A stretch of DNA of 64,000 bases from Favolaschia claudopus (Eukaryota; Basidiomycota; Agaricomycetes; Agaricales; Mycenaceae): the NCBI GenBank assembly GCA_037176885.1, contig JAWWNJ010000037.1, positions 1,550,001 to 1,614,000 on the forward strand. The letters run 5' to 3'. Every line of letters begins with the position of its first letter. Positions within the stretch are counted from its first letter, which is position 1. The notes under the pieces were generated by a model, which was not told the DNA's origin, did not search any database, and saw only the letters and a program-made list of their open reading frames with translations. Below, in pieces: positions 10,023 through 21,966 of the stretch. The translations under genes and the position numbers were made by a program.

Positions 10023-13000
10023 ATGCCTTCATCGCCAGCTGCAACCGGTCCTTCGACGCCGCGCCGCAAAACTGCGCGGATGTCAACGGGTGGTCGACCA
10101 CCTCGAAAACCGTCGTAAGTGCACTAATTTAGTCTTTTGTTTTTTGGGCTCAACGCGAACTTACTGCAAAATCTTTGAAGGCCGTCCGCTTATCTCGATC
10201 TCGAAGCAGAAGAATCCGATGACGGAGATGGTGGGGAAGTTCGTAGTCAATATGGAGGGAGCTTCATTTGTGATGATGAAGAAGGAGAGGACGAGCAGGA
10301 GGAAGAGGAACAAGGGCAAGTGCTCTGCCTTATAGAGATCGTTGACTCGTCTGTTGACCTCCAATGTGACAGAGATTACATTCCCTGGGAACCGTCTCCT
10401 CCGCCTGCGCCTAAAGCTTTCCCCTCAACCTCCGAGTCTATTCTCTCAAATAAAGATGCTCCAGAAATTCAAACGTACGTCGTTACTCTTTCTACTTCTT
10501 TTATTCGGGAACACTTGAGCTGACACGAACGCAGTACATCTACTCCCGGCATGGTCACCCGGGCGAAGGCCAGGAAAGAGGGCGCCACGACGTCCTCCTC
10601 TACCTCTACTCTCAGGTATTACTTGTCTTAATCGCCTTGTTTTTTTCTTTTTGTATTGACGCCATTTAGCGGCTCGTCCACTCAGTCACAGAAAGTTCTT
10701 AACCCACTTGCACATGATCGGTTCGTCTCTGACACAGTTCGGTTGCCAATCCTGACATTACTGGGTTTGCAGCACGCATAGCACCTCTATGAAAGGCATT
10801 CCTAGCGGCTCAGTTACGTTTGGCGATGTTCCCCCCGACACCCAGCGTAAACTTGTGTATTCGAAACCTCAATCGGCTGTGCGCGAGCGCCAGCCTGCAG
10901 TTGAGGAGCACGTACAGTTAAGCTTGCCTCTCGCCGAATACAAGTACGTATTTTTGTGCTCTTTTGCGAATTACTTCTGAATTGTCACCCAGAGAGTTCA
11001 GAGAATTCATGGACTCTCTCAAAACGCCGGTGAAAAAGAAGTGTGTATGAAAGCATCGCTCATTTATTTTCTGACCGCATGTGCGACATAGATTACCTGA
11101 CGTCGTGCCGGTCCCAGCACAGTCCGACGTTGACAGCGGGTTTGTGGAAGCGCCTTTGTGGTGGACTTCACTAATTCGTGTTTTCAGAGCCAACGATTCG
11201 TCTGCATCTCGAGACAAAGGGTGATTAAACTTGTTGTTCTACTCAGACATGCTTACTAACTATGGCTTTGCAGCAAAACGCCCATTAGAGGTGGACAAAT
11301 TCGCAGCTTGGCTCCGCCCGTCGACATGTGTGTATTTCTTACTCTTGCATGTTGCTTATTTTCTCAACGATGTCGAATTGTTAGTATCGGAGACCGAGGC
11401 TCTCCCGACACTCCGTAAGTACACATTATTATTCTAGTTTCTATATCTGCTTCATCTGCCATAGATTCTCTAAGCCCGAACCTAAATCGAAACCAGCAGC
11501 TCGTAAGCGACAACGGTACGTTTCCTTTCGAGTATTTGTGTGGCATATGTTCCATTGCTTAGTGTTTTTCGTATCAGGGTCGATTCTATAGACGAACCTG
11601 CCCCGCCTCCCGCATCGACGGCTTTGCCTGCGTCAGCTATGGCCGCATTCAACGCCGCTAAAGCCCAAGCGAACAGTTACAGTGCCAGCACCTCTGCTAA
11701 GCCTGGTCCCTCGAAGCCGCCTGCTAAGAAGACGAAAAAGGCCCCTGCTGAGCCGTTGGTTTTTTTCGAAGAGGACAACGTTCGATGCGTAACGTACTGT
11801 AATTCTTTCTTCGATAATGGGCGATCTACTTACCTAGTTGAACAGTGAACTTCCAGCTAAATGTGAAGTGATGAAGCCGCACCTACAAGACTCCATGCTC
11901 GCTGCTGCGTACGAGCGGCTGAACTTGCCTAACCTCCGGTAAGCCCATTCTCATGCGCGTTAAGTTGTGTTGACGCTGCATTCGAAGCGCTTTCAACTTC
12001 AATATCTGGTCTTCGAGACCAGGCCCTGGAAATCAGCGTCTTAGCTTGTATGCGAATCACATTGGACTCATTTTAGAGTAGGCGTCTTATTGTCTTGTTC
12101 AGAGGGTAATGAGTTCAAACTTTTTCTTTAGGGTGCTGTGGGGATTCGCGAATTTGTTGCGCAAAGATCATATCGTGAATCTTTCGCGGATGACCCCGTG
12201 TATTTTTCAAGCCGTCAACCGGATACATGATAAGGATCGCACCAAGTACGTCTGTCATCCTGACCCTAGTACATCCTTTTCATTCTGCTGTAATTCTTAG
12301 GTGGACTTTGTGCATCGATGGGGCCACTGCAATATGCGTATCCGTTGGGACTGTGGTTCAATCGTCTCTGCAGAATTACACGCCCGTTAACGCCCCTTCT
12401 CGCGATAATGCGGGAACAGTTCCTTTGCTCAAATTTGTTACCGCTATTCCGTTGTGTCAGGAGTGGGAAAGGGCAACTGCTGTCATCGGTATGGTCTTTC
12501 AGGATCCAGAGCTTTACGCGCAAATATATGAGGACGCCGTTACATTCGGCACTCGATCCACTAACCACGAGCGTCTTAGTAAGTTTCCGACTTAAATCAT
12601 ACGCGTCCAACTAATATTCCCTGTTCTTCAGATAAGAATCGAAGCAAGAACACCGGTATGAAGGGCATTCCGAGCGGATCCACGGCTTACTCGAACCAAC
12701 CTTATACTTTCGATAAGGCTATCCCATACGACAGCGATGGTTAGTTTGCAACTCGAATCTTCTGTGCGTCAACAGCTGACAAAAATTGGATTCCTCTTAG
12801 TTCCCGTATACGACGCTCGCAACGCCCAGTTCAATGTCGCTAAGGAAATCGACAACCTTGCTGCAATTCTTCCCAAATACAAGTCCGACGACGGGGAGAT
12901 ACCGAACGGCGCTTGCGTTGCGGTTGGGTACACTGTTTCCACGTACTTCAGTGCGAAACATCAAAAGCAAAACGTCTCTTTCAACATTCAATGGGTCGTT

Positions 13001-13075
13001 GTGTTGGGAGAAAAACCCGATGGTCCGATTGTAGATGCAGACGACGACGAAGGCGCGGAGGCGGGTGATGACTGA
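10023..13075 (+). CDS. Agaricomycete protein of unknown function, 678 aa, 17 exons, copy 1
   Basis: Exons 10023-10114, 10181-10474, 10535-10615, 10670-10720, 10773-10943, 10993-11040, 11092-11139, 11188-11220, 11274-11327, 11385-11414, 11465-11515, 11578-11793, 11846-11938, 12132-12245, 12301-12578, 12632-12739, 12801-13075 give 678 aa with every junction in phase. The N-terminal half is low-complexity: acidic (SFICDDEEGEDEQEEEEQG), then Pro/Lys/Ser-rich. The C-terminal half looks folded: LWGFANLLRKDHIVNLSRM, WTLCIDGATAICVSVGT, VPVYDARNAQFNV, FNIQWVVVLGEKP. I recall agaric proteins with the VPVYDAR and NIQWVVV blocks; no function is known to me. Introns 1-14 are all phase 2. The long intact model argues for an active gene. 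Confidence 0.75.
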
Positions 13076-13483
13076 ATCATCGATTCACAGATGTTCCTTT
13101 TGTTTTTCCTTCTTATTTCTTCTCGTGGTTTATCTCGCGACGATACACGTTTATATGTCGCTGATCCTTTCTGTACATCATCTCTCTCTGTCTCCTTACG
13201 ATTGGGCTCCGGTAGCCTGAGTACGATACCCTTGTTACTCTAATTGTGCATATTCTTCTGGCGTGCGTTCTTAATATGCATCTCAATATATTTTATTTAT
13301 TGAAAACGGTCCGATCGTCTGCTGAATCTTGGGGAAACGGGCAGGGCTTTAACACGGATACATAAAGATTGGCTTTGTGCTCTCGCGCTGTGAGACTGAC
13401 GACTTCGGGTTTCGGAGCATGTCTGAGACAGTTTTCAACTCCTGACCATAGCCGACTGCTGTCCTCCTCTTCCATCGTCGTCA
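13076..13483. other. Intergenic, downstream of the 678-aa gene (repeated at 21559-21966)
   Basis: Pyrimidine-rich then AT-rich DNA (AATATATTTTATTTATTG near 13290) consistent with a 3' end and a promoter for the next gene. No other feature is seen. Confidence 0.4.
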
Positions 13484-14675
13484 ATGTCTCCTCCTCCTCA
13501 CGGTACCAACTCCATTCACGACGGCTTTCCTCCTGAGGTGGAAGAGGTTATTTTCTTTCACACCCTGAACAACCCTAGCAGCTGGATTCGCTTCGACGTG
13601 GATCGTGGTAATATGGTGCAAGTCAGCAGACGTTGGAGGAATGTGATTCAAGGCAGCGGTCGGTCGCGAGCGTTCCTAACCCTGATTCTTATGCTCATTA
13701 TATTGGTTGTAAACAGCTAGAATTTGGACTACCGTCGTCCTTCACCACGCCATGAACTTAGAGCATATTATGTATACCGTCGGTCAAATCAGATCAACCT
13801 CCACGCATTTGCAAGTTGTTGTGGACACCCAAGCTACCGATGGGGGAAAAGCTTCGCTCAAAAAATATTCTCCGACACAAGACGCCATCTTGAATTGGGC
13901 AGAGACTGTGCTGCCGTTTTGCTCAAGTATTCGTCTGGTCGCTAAGTTGTAATACTCCGCTCACCTTTTCTTAGGCGTTGTTTCGAGGGCCTCGCATATT
14001 ACAGTCACTTCTTTGACGCACGACTGTGTCGTCGCGATCTTGGAGGGGATTTCGTTTTCCAGCGCCCTTGGTCTTGAAGTTTTATGCTGCCGCGCTCGGG
14101 AGCACATGCGCTATCGAATCCCATGCAGCCATCCTCCTCACGGCCACGACGCAACATTACGGGTCTTGACGTTGGACAAAGTCGTCCCCACTTGGGATAT
14201 TTTGGACGCGTACGCCAATCTCTGCCATCTATCTTTGCGCGACATTCCATACCCCATTAATCGCTACACCGCTCGGGCGTTGCTGGAGACTTCTCCAGCT
14301 CTCGCGTCGATAGATGTCGCCAATGTGACTTTCCATGCCCTTTCGATGGACGATGATATGACTGATATCGTTGCGCCCCATGTCACCGATCTGAGCTTGG
14401 CATTTGGCGCATATCCTTCTCTCAATCTGCCGCCCTTTCTGAAATTACCGAAACTGAAATCTCTGAAATTAGAGTCGAATCTACGCCCGTCCTGGAGTCT
14501 GATAGGTGGACTGTGTCTGGAGTACCTTCATGCCGTGGAGTATTTCTCTATGAAATGCCCCTTTATGGATTTGACCGCATTGGACTGCTTGCGGCATCTG
14601 CGCGCGGCTACTCACATTGATGTGCGCCACTGCCGCGGAGGCTTGACTGAGTTGCTCTATCAGAATGTTTACTAA
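13484..14675 (+). CDS. F-box/LRR protein with C-terminus replaced at the duplication junction
   Basis: Exons 13484-13662, 13721-13926 and 13975-14675 give 361 aa. The F-box (GFPPEVEEVIFFHTL, VQVSRRWRNVIQ) and most of the solenoid equal the copy at 21967. After residue VRHC (14633) the sequence crosses into the start of copy 2 and reads RGGLTELLYQNVY then stop, replacing about 78 residues that include ILEWIVPSDT. The intact parent has DSGLIRAISQS at the same place, so the new tail aligns with the lost one for about ten residues. The gene is probably expressed from its own promoter but has a shortened solenoid; its function may be impaired. Confidence 0.75.
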
Positions 14676-14788
14676 TAAGAAACAATACTGCCCGGAAGGT
14701 AGAGTTTTATTAATATATACATAAAGTAAAATACTGAGCGCGGCAATATATTGGCACTATGATGCTGAAACTACGCGCGTACGCGCGC

Positions 14789-16159
14789 TCATTCGAAATA
14801 TGGCTCGTCGTTGATAAGGCCAACCGTGTAATGCCCTCTGCTAGTTCGTTTCCACTCTACAAACCTGTCCTCATCTTTCTCTTTCGTCGCCTCGTAAATA
14901 GTGTCCACGTTCGACCCCGGCCATCCGAACAAGATGTTGGCCTGCGAATAGGTCAAGTCAGAGGGTACTATCCAACGTTTGAGGTTCTCGAGAGATGGGA
15001 ATCCTGGACCGGCGGCTCGGGTAAGGTGAGTGAGAAAGCCGTGTCCAGTGCGTATGTCGATCAAACGCGCAGAGTGTAGTTCACCTACAGTGTTCGATCT
15101 CCTGTTAATATAGAGCGTATCCAGACATGAACTTTTCTCACCTATGAAGTCTTTTACGGCGCCAGTGTAGTAGAAAGTGCAAATGCAACACTGCCTGATT
15201 TTGCGAATGACCTCGCCAAAGTCGATCACGAGTTGACGCCATGGAGCGTCTGTTTCTCCTCGCACTGTCAGAGTCGCAATGTTTGGCAAGGAAAGAATGG
15301 ACGCCAGCTGCGCGCATCCGCGATCCGAAAGCTCCATGCACAAAGATCGAAGGTGGGGCAGGGTTAACTTCACGTTCCCCAGAATTCCGTTGCAAGCGAT
15401 GCCTTCGACGTCGAGATCTTCGAGCGCTGAACAGCTTCTCAAGAGAAAGATCATTTGATCCCAGTCCATGTAGTTCGCGATGTAGAACAGGCGCAAGACT
15501 GTGATGCCGTGCAAAAGATTTGGGCCGTTATTAACGGGCGCAAGCCCGATGGGATTGATGCGCGAAATAGAGAGCTGGCGCAATTGCTGTGATTGGACGG
15601 GCTGGAGGTAATTGAAGTTGCCAGAATGGGGCACCATCGCGTAGCATTTGAGCTGCTGAAGGTCCAGAGCGTGCTGCGTCCCAATCGCAGACAAAAGAAG
15701 AAACAACCCTTGCGGCTCGGCGCAGTCTACTCTCATGGACTTCGCTTGAGCGACCACTGGGCTGAGCAGAGGCCCCACCAACATCGCCCATGCCACTAGA
15801 TCCTGCATAGACTCACATCCCGGTAGATTATCCGCGTCCGTTTCTTCTGCCTCCTCCGTCGACACGTGTACGATCGTGGGGTCGGTCGTTCTTCCCGCCA
15901 AGTCGCATATCAAGCGTACGTGCTCCAAGTCCATGCAGAAGTGCACAAAAACGGTGTCCCACAGTTCACCTTTCACCCGACGTCAGTATGTTGCGTTGTC
16001 CTTAGCCAGTCGCGTACCTGTGGCATACAATAGATTCTTCCATGTCTTATTTACTCTTGCCATCCGCCCTTTGAGCTTCGAGCACTTCTCGCGTTCGGGT
16101 GTAGAGCGAGCTGCGAGCATGATTATAGTACCGGTGAGTTCTGGTGGAAAGGCCTGCAT
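14789..16159 (-). CDS. F-box/LRR protein, copy 2
   Basis: Identical to the gene at 6306-7676: exons complement(16159-16018, 15969-15142, 15084-14789), 421 aa, same F-box (MQAFPPELTGTII) and solenoid. Its 3' end lies 155 bp inside the block. It is convergent with the chimeric F-box gene ending at 14675, leaving only 113 bp between the stop codons, so transcripts may overlap. Confidence 0.8.
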
Positions 16160-16470
16160 GGTACAGTAGAAAGAAGAAAGCCTCCTATATATCCGCCCCT
16201 AAATCATCATATAGCGAGCCGCGGGCACTCGCTCTATCGCGTTCTCCCGGGCACGGAAACGCGTGCGCGTGCGCGCGTTGGGCGCTCTAGCCGGCGCAGC
16301 ATTGGGAGTCTCTGGTTTCATATGTCGTTTGTTCATGCGAGGCAGCGCGCGAGTGCTCCTACCTCGCATTCGCTACGCTCAGGTCACCTCTGCCCGAACT
16401 ATAGCTTCCAGCTAACCAATATATATGTACAACTATTGCTCAGACACATTACAGATATACTCGACGTATA

Positions 16471-17736
16471 TTAAAGATAAATCAAGGGTCTATCGCTAAG
16501 ATTCAATCTGGCCATCTTCTGACTCGTTGGCTCTTCGTCTACCATTGTATCCTGACTCCGTGAACGTTTAAGAAATATGGGAACTGAGTCTATGTCCGTA
16601 GTAATATGTTTGGGCACTTTCGGTGGAAAGGATTGTTTGAAGAACATTTCCTGAGAATAAATTGAGCGTATGTTTCAAAGAGACTGAAGAAATAGCTCAC
16701 TTTCGAATATTTATCCTCTAATAATGCGATCGACCTTAGTACTAATGTGCACGTATATTTCAGTCCTTCGCTTCGTTTCCCTGTGCGCCAACCGACGAAG
16801 GCATAGCCGACTTCGACTACGTCGCCTACTTGGAAGCATGCCGGCGATTTTTCTTCGACACTGTTGAGATGAGAGTAAGTGACAATGAATGAGTCGTCAG
16901 AATTCGTAGCCACCTGCTGTCGTCGGTATAGCGCATGTACGACACCCTGTTATCTATACAGTGCGATACCGTTTCGTTCAGGAACTGGTGCAACACTCCA
17001 TCGGGGTCAATCTGGTCGTCCACGGCGATCTTCTGCGCGGATGACGAGTCGCGCCCTACAGTGAAATAGCGACAGTTGAGGTCGATTGCTACGCCTAGGT
17101 TTTCCAGATTGTCGAACGTCGGTTGTATGACTTTGGCGTCAGGTAGTCCTACGTGCATAGCATAGCAGATGTTGTAAATGTTGTCGAGGGCGCGCTGATA
17201 GGAGAGGGTGTTGAGGCCGACGATGCTGACGTGCTGGCGAGCGAATGGAACTTTTGCGGCGTTCAATCTTGCGTCACAAGGAACCGAGGCACAGAAGAAA
17301 GCAGGTCAAAAAGAAAATTAGACAAGGTACTGAAACGACGTCAGGTTCATACGCACTGATGCTTTCTGACCGGAGGCAAATCCTTCCTTCGTATCACGCC
17401 CACCATTGTCCCCACCGCTTCCTGCCTACCTCCGTCGGCCTTGGTAATCATGGCTTTGGCGTGTCGTCCTCCGTCCATGACCTTGATGGAAATTTTGTCG
17501 ATCTGGCGCGGTTCGTTAGTGCGACCAGTTGAGAGTGAACGTCGACCTGACTTACATCGATATCGCAGACAGGTTGAGCCAGTCCCGAGGCGATCAATGG
17601 CGCGCCGTCTCTGCGCAAAATACTCGCCCAATGCTCGACGGATGCCGCTTACAGAGGTAATCAGTATTTCATCGTCGGCTAGTAATTTGCAGGCGGACAT
17701 ACCGGCGGAATCAATCGGATAATGGCTGTTGAGCAT
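16471..17736 (-). CDS. Agaricomycete protein of unknown function, 357 aa, copy 2
   Basis: Identical to 7988-9253; exons complement(17736-17357, 17267-16914, 16860-16701, 16650-16471). Divergent from the 678-aa gene copy through 17737-18505, which repeats the promoter palindrome at 18083-18153. No inactivating change is seen. Confidence 0.7.
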
Positions 17737-18505
17737 AGCTAGCGAAAAGCAGGTGTTGTCCTTTGTTTCAGAATGAGGTCTTAACAATATAGGAAAATGA
17801 GGAGTCGGACCTAACTCGATTTCAGAATCGAAGGCGATGTGCGTTGATTCGGAGTCCGCTGGATTTCACGTGTATGTCTTGCCCTCTCTATGCTCGCAAA
17901 TGGGGTCTTGGCGATGAAAGAAAGTGAGTAGTCGGTCCTAACTCAATTTCGGGATCGAAGGCGATGGGCGGAAAATCGGACTCCGCTGGATTTCACATGT
18001 ACGTATTCACTCTCGTTTGCTACAATACTTTGAGTTCCGTTGGGTCTCAGGTTCGTTCAGGGCAAGGCCCTATCAGTACTCAATCGAGGTGTTGGTAGAA
18101 AGGAACAAGCGATGATACCGTTATGTCACGTTATGTGACATTGACACCTCGATTTTTTTCGGATCTATCCTGCTTATCAGTATCGCCGAAAGATTAGAGG
18201 CCTAGCCTTTACGTGTGGGCGTCTATTTTATGATGTTGCTTGTCGTCTACCTTCACGTCTGAAACTAACATTTGAGAGCTCTGAACATTGGACGCTGCTC
18301 GTTGCTCGGTTGTCCTTGGCATTCTTTCGATCGAGACTTGGATGTTCCTTTCGCCGTACATATAGGGTTTTGTCTCAAATCTAAGAGTCTAGAACAGTCT
18401 TTTTCGGTTTTCCTCCTGTAACCGTCGATCCGGTTTGATTCAATGCACAGTTTCTTATAAAGCACCTCAGCTCATCGGTACAACTGTAGAGTCGCTCCTT
18501 CTCTC

Positions 18506-21500
18506 ATGCCTTCATCGCCAGCTGCAACCGGTCCTTCGACGCCGCGCCGCAAAACTGCGCGGATGTCAACGGGTGGTCGACCACCTCGAAAACCGTCGTA
18601 AGTGCACTAATTTAGTCTTTTGTTTTTTGGGCTCAACGCGAACTTACTGCAAAATCTTTGAAGGCCGTCCGCTTATCTCGATCTCGAAGCAGAAGAATCC
18701 GATGACGGAGATGGTGGGGAAGTTCGTAGTCAATATGGAGGGAGCTTCATTTGTGATGATGAAGAAGGAGAGGACGAGCAGGAGGAAGAGGAACAAGGGC
18801 AAGTGCTCTGCCTTATAGAGATCGTTGACTCGTCTGTTGACCTCCAATGTGACAGAGATTACATTCCCTGGGAACCGTCTCCTCCGCCTGCGCCTAAAGC
18901 TTTCCCCTCAACCTCCGAGTCTATTCTCTCAAATAAAGATGCTCCAGAAATTCAAACGTACGTCGTTACTCTTTCTACTTCTTTTATTCGGGAACACTTG
19001 AGCTGACACGAACGCAGTACATCTACTCCCGGCATGGTCACCCGGGCGAAGGCCAGGAAAGAGGGCGCCACGACGTCCTCCTCTACCTCTACTCTCAGGT
19101 ATTACTTGTCTTAATCGCCTTGTTTTTTTCTTTTTGTATTGACGCCATTTAGCGGCTCGTCCACTCAGTCACAGAAAGTTCTTAACCCACTTGCACATGA
19201 TCGGTTCGTCTCTGACACAGTTCGGTTGCCAATCCTGACATTACTGGGTTTGCAGCACGCATAGCACCTCTATGAAAGGCATTCCTAGCGGCTCAGTTAC
19301 GTTTGGCGATGTTCCCCCCGACACCCAGCGTAAACTTGTGTATTCGAAACCTCAATCGGCTGTGCGCGAGCGCCAGCCTGCAGTTGAGGAGCACGTACAG
19401 TTAAGCTTGCCTCTCGCCGAATACAAGTACGTATTTTTGTGCTCTTTTGCGAATTACTTCTGAATTGTCACCCAGAGAGTTCAGAGAATTCATGGACTCT
19501 CTCAAAACGCCGGTGAAAAAGAAGTGTGTATGAAAGCATCGCTCATTTATTTTCTGACCGCATGTGCGACATAGATTACCTGACGTCGTGCCGGTCCCAG
19601 CACAGTCCGACGTTGACAGCGGGTTTGTGGAAGCGCCTTTGTGGTGGACTTCACTAATTCGTGTTTTCAGAGCCAACGATTCGTCTGCATCTCGAGACAA
19701 AGGGTGATTAAACTTGTTGTTCTACTCAGACATGCTTACTAACTATGGCTTTGCAGCAAAACGCCCATTAGAGGTGGACAAATTCGCAGCTTGGCTCCGC
19801 CCGTCGACATGTGTGTATTTCTTACTCTTGCATGTTGCTTATTTTCTCAACGATGTCGAATTGTTAGTATCGGAGACCGAGGCTCTCCCGACACTCCGTA
19901 AGTACACATTATTATTCTAGTTTCTATATCTGCTTCATCTGCCATAGATTCTCTAAGCCCGAACCTAAATCGAAACCAGCAGCTCGTAAGCGACAACGGT
20001 ACGTTTCCTTTCGAGTATTTGTGTGGCATATGTTCCATTGCTTAGTGTTTTTCGTATCAGGGTCGATTCTATAGACGAACCTGCCCCGCCTCCCGCATCG
20101 ACGGCTTTGCCTGCGTCAGCTATGGCCGCATTCAACGCCGCTAAAGCCCAAGCGAACAGTTACAGTGCCAGCACCTCTGCTAAGCCTGGTCCCTCGAAGC
20201 CGCCTGCTAAGAAGACGAAAAAGGCCCCTGCTGAGCCGTTGGTTTTTTTCGAAGAGGACAACGTTCGATGCGTAACGTACTGTAATTCTTTCTTCGATAA
20301 TGGGCGATCTACTTACCTAGTTGAACAGTGAACTTCCAGCTAAATGTGAAGTGATGAAGCCGCACCTACAAGACTCCATGCTCGCTGCTGCGTACGAGCG
20401 GCTGAACTTGCCTAACCTCCGGTAAGCCCATTCTCATGCGCGTTAAGTTGTGTTGACGCTGCATTCGAAGCGCTTTCAACTTCAATATCTGGTCTTCGAG
20501 ACCAGGCCCTGGAAATCAGCGTCTTAGCTTGTATGCGAATCACATTGGACTCATTTTAGAGTAGGCGTCTTATTGTCTTGTTCAGAGGGTAATGAGTTCA
20601 AACTTTTTCTTTAGGGTGCTGTGGGGATTCGCGAATTTGTTGCGCAAAGATCATATCGTGAATCTTTCGCGGATGACCCCGTGTATTTTTCAAGCCGTCA
20701 ACCGGATACATGATAAGGATCGCACCAAGTACGTCTGTCATCCTGACCCTAGTACATCCTTTTCATTCTGCTGTAATTCTTAGGTGGACTTTGTGCATCG
20801 ATGGGGCCACTGCAATATGCGTATCCGTTGGGACTGTGGTTCAATCGTCTCTGCAGAATTACACGCCCGTTAACGCCCCTTCTCGCGATAATGCGGGAAC
20901 AGTTCCTTTGCTCAAATTTGTTACCGCTATTCCGTTGTGTCAGGAGTGGGAAAGGGCAACTGCTGTCATCGGTATGGTCTTTCAGGATCCAGAGCTTTAC
21001 GCGCAAATATATGAGGACGCCGTTACATTCGGCACTCGATCCACTAACCACGAGCGTCTTAGTAAGTTTCCGACTTAAATCATACGCGTCCAACTAATAT
21101 TCCCTGTTCTTCAGATAAGAATCGAAGCAAGAACACCGGTATGAAGGGCATTCCGAGCGGATCCACGGCTTACTCGAACCAACCTTATACTTTCGATAAG
21201 GCTATCCCATACGACAGCGATGGTTAGTTTGCAACTCGAATCTTCTGTGCGTCAACAGCTGACAAAAATTGGATTCCTCTTAGTTCCCGTATACGACGCT
21301 CGCAACGCCCAGTTCAATGTCGCTAAGGAAATCGACAACCTTGCTGCAATTCTTCCCAAATACAAGTCCGACGACGGGGAGATACCGAACGGCGCTTGCG
21401 TTGCGGTTGGGTACACTGTTTCCACGTACTTCAGTGCGAAACATCAAAAGCAAAACGTCTCTTTCAACATTCAATGGGTCGTTGTGTTGGGAGAAAAACC

Positions 21501-21558
21501 CGATGGTCCGATTGTAGATGCAGACGACGACGAAGGCGCGGAGGCGGGTGATGACTGA
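18506..21558 (+). CDS. Agaricomycete protein of unknown function, 678 aa, 17 exons, copy 2
   Basis: Identical to 10023-13075 with every exon shifted by 8,483 (first exon 18506-18597, last 21284-21558). The run of phase-2 introns and short symmetric exons is preserved and all frames stay open, so both copies appear able to make the same protein. Confidence 0.75.
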
Positions 21559-21966
21559 ATCATCGATTCACAGATGTTCCTTTTGTTTTTCCTTCTTATT
21601 TCTTCTCGTGGTTTATCTCGCGACGATACACGTTTATATGTCGCTGATCCTTTCTGTACATCATCTCTCTCTGTCTCCTTACGATTGGGCTCCGGTAGCC
21701 TGAGTACGATACCCTTGTTACTCTAATTGTGCATATTCTTCTGGCGTGCGTTCTTAATATGCATCTCAATATATTTTATTTATTGAAAACGGTCCGATCG
21801 TCTGCTGAATCTTGGGGAAACGGGCAGGGCTTTAACACGGATACATAAAGATTGGCTTTGTGCTCTCGCGCTGTGAGACTGACGACTTCGGGTTTCGGAG
21901 CATGTCTGAGACAGTTTTCAACTCCTGACCATAGCCGACTGCTGTCCTCCTCTTCCATCGTCGTCA

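Larger units (their letters stand above)
6151..14633. repeat. Tandem duplication, copy 1 (8,483 bp)
   Basis: Every base I compared between 6151-14633 and 14634-23116 matches at a constant offset of 8,483, and all predicted proteins are identical. Matching stops exactly at 6150/14633 on the left and 14633/23116 on the right, so the copies abut with no spacer and no terminal repeat. This is a segmental tandem duplication, not a transposon with inverted ends. Such identity means a very recent event or an assembly artefact. Confidence 0.95.
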
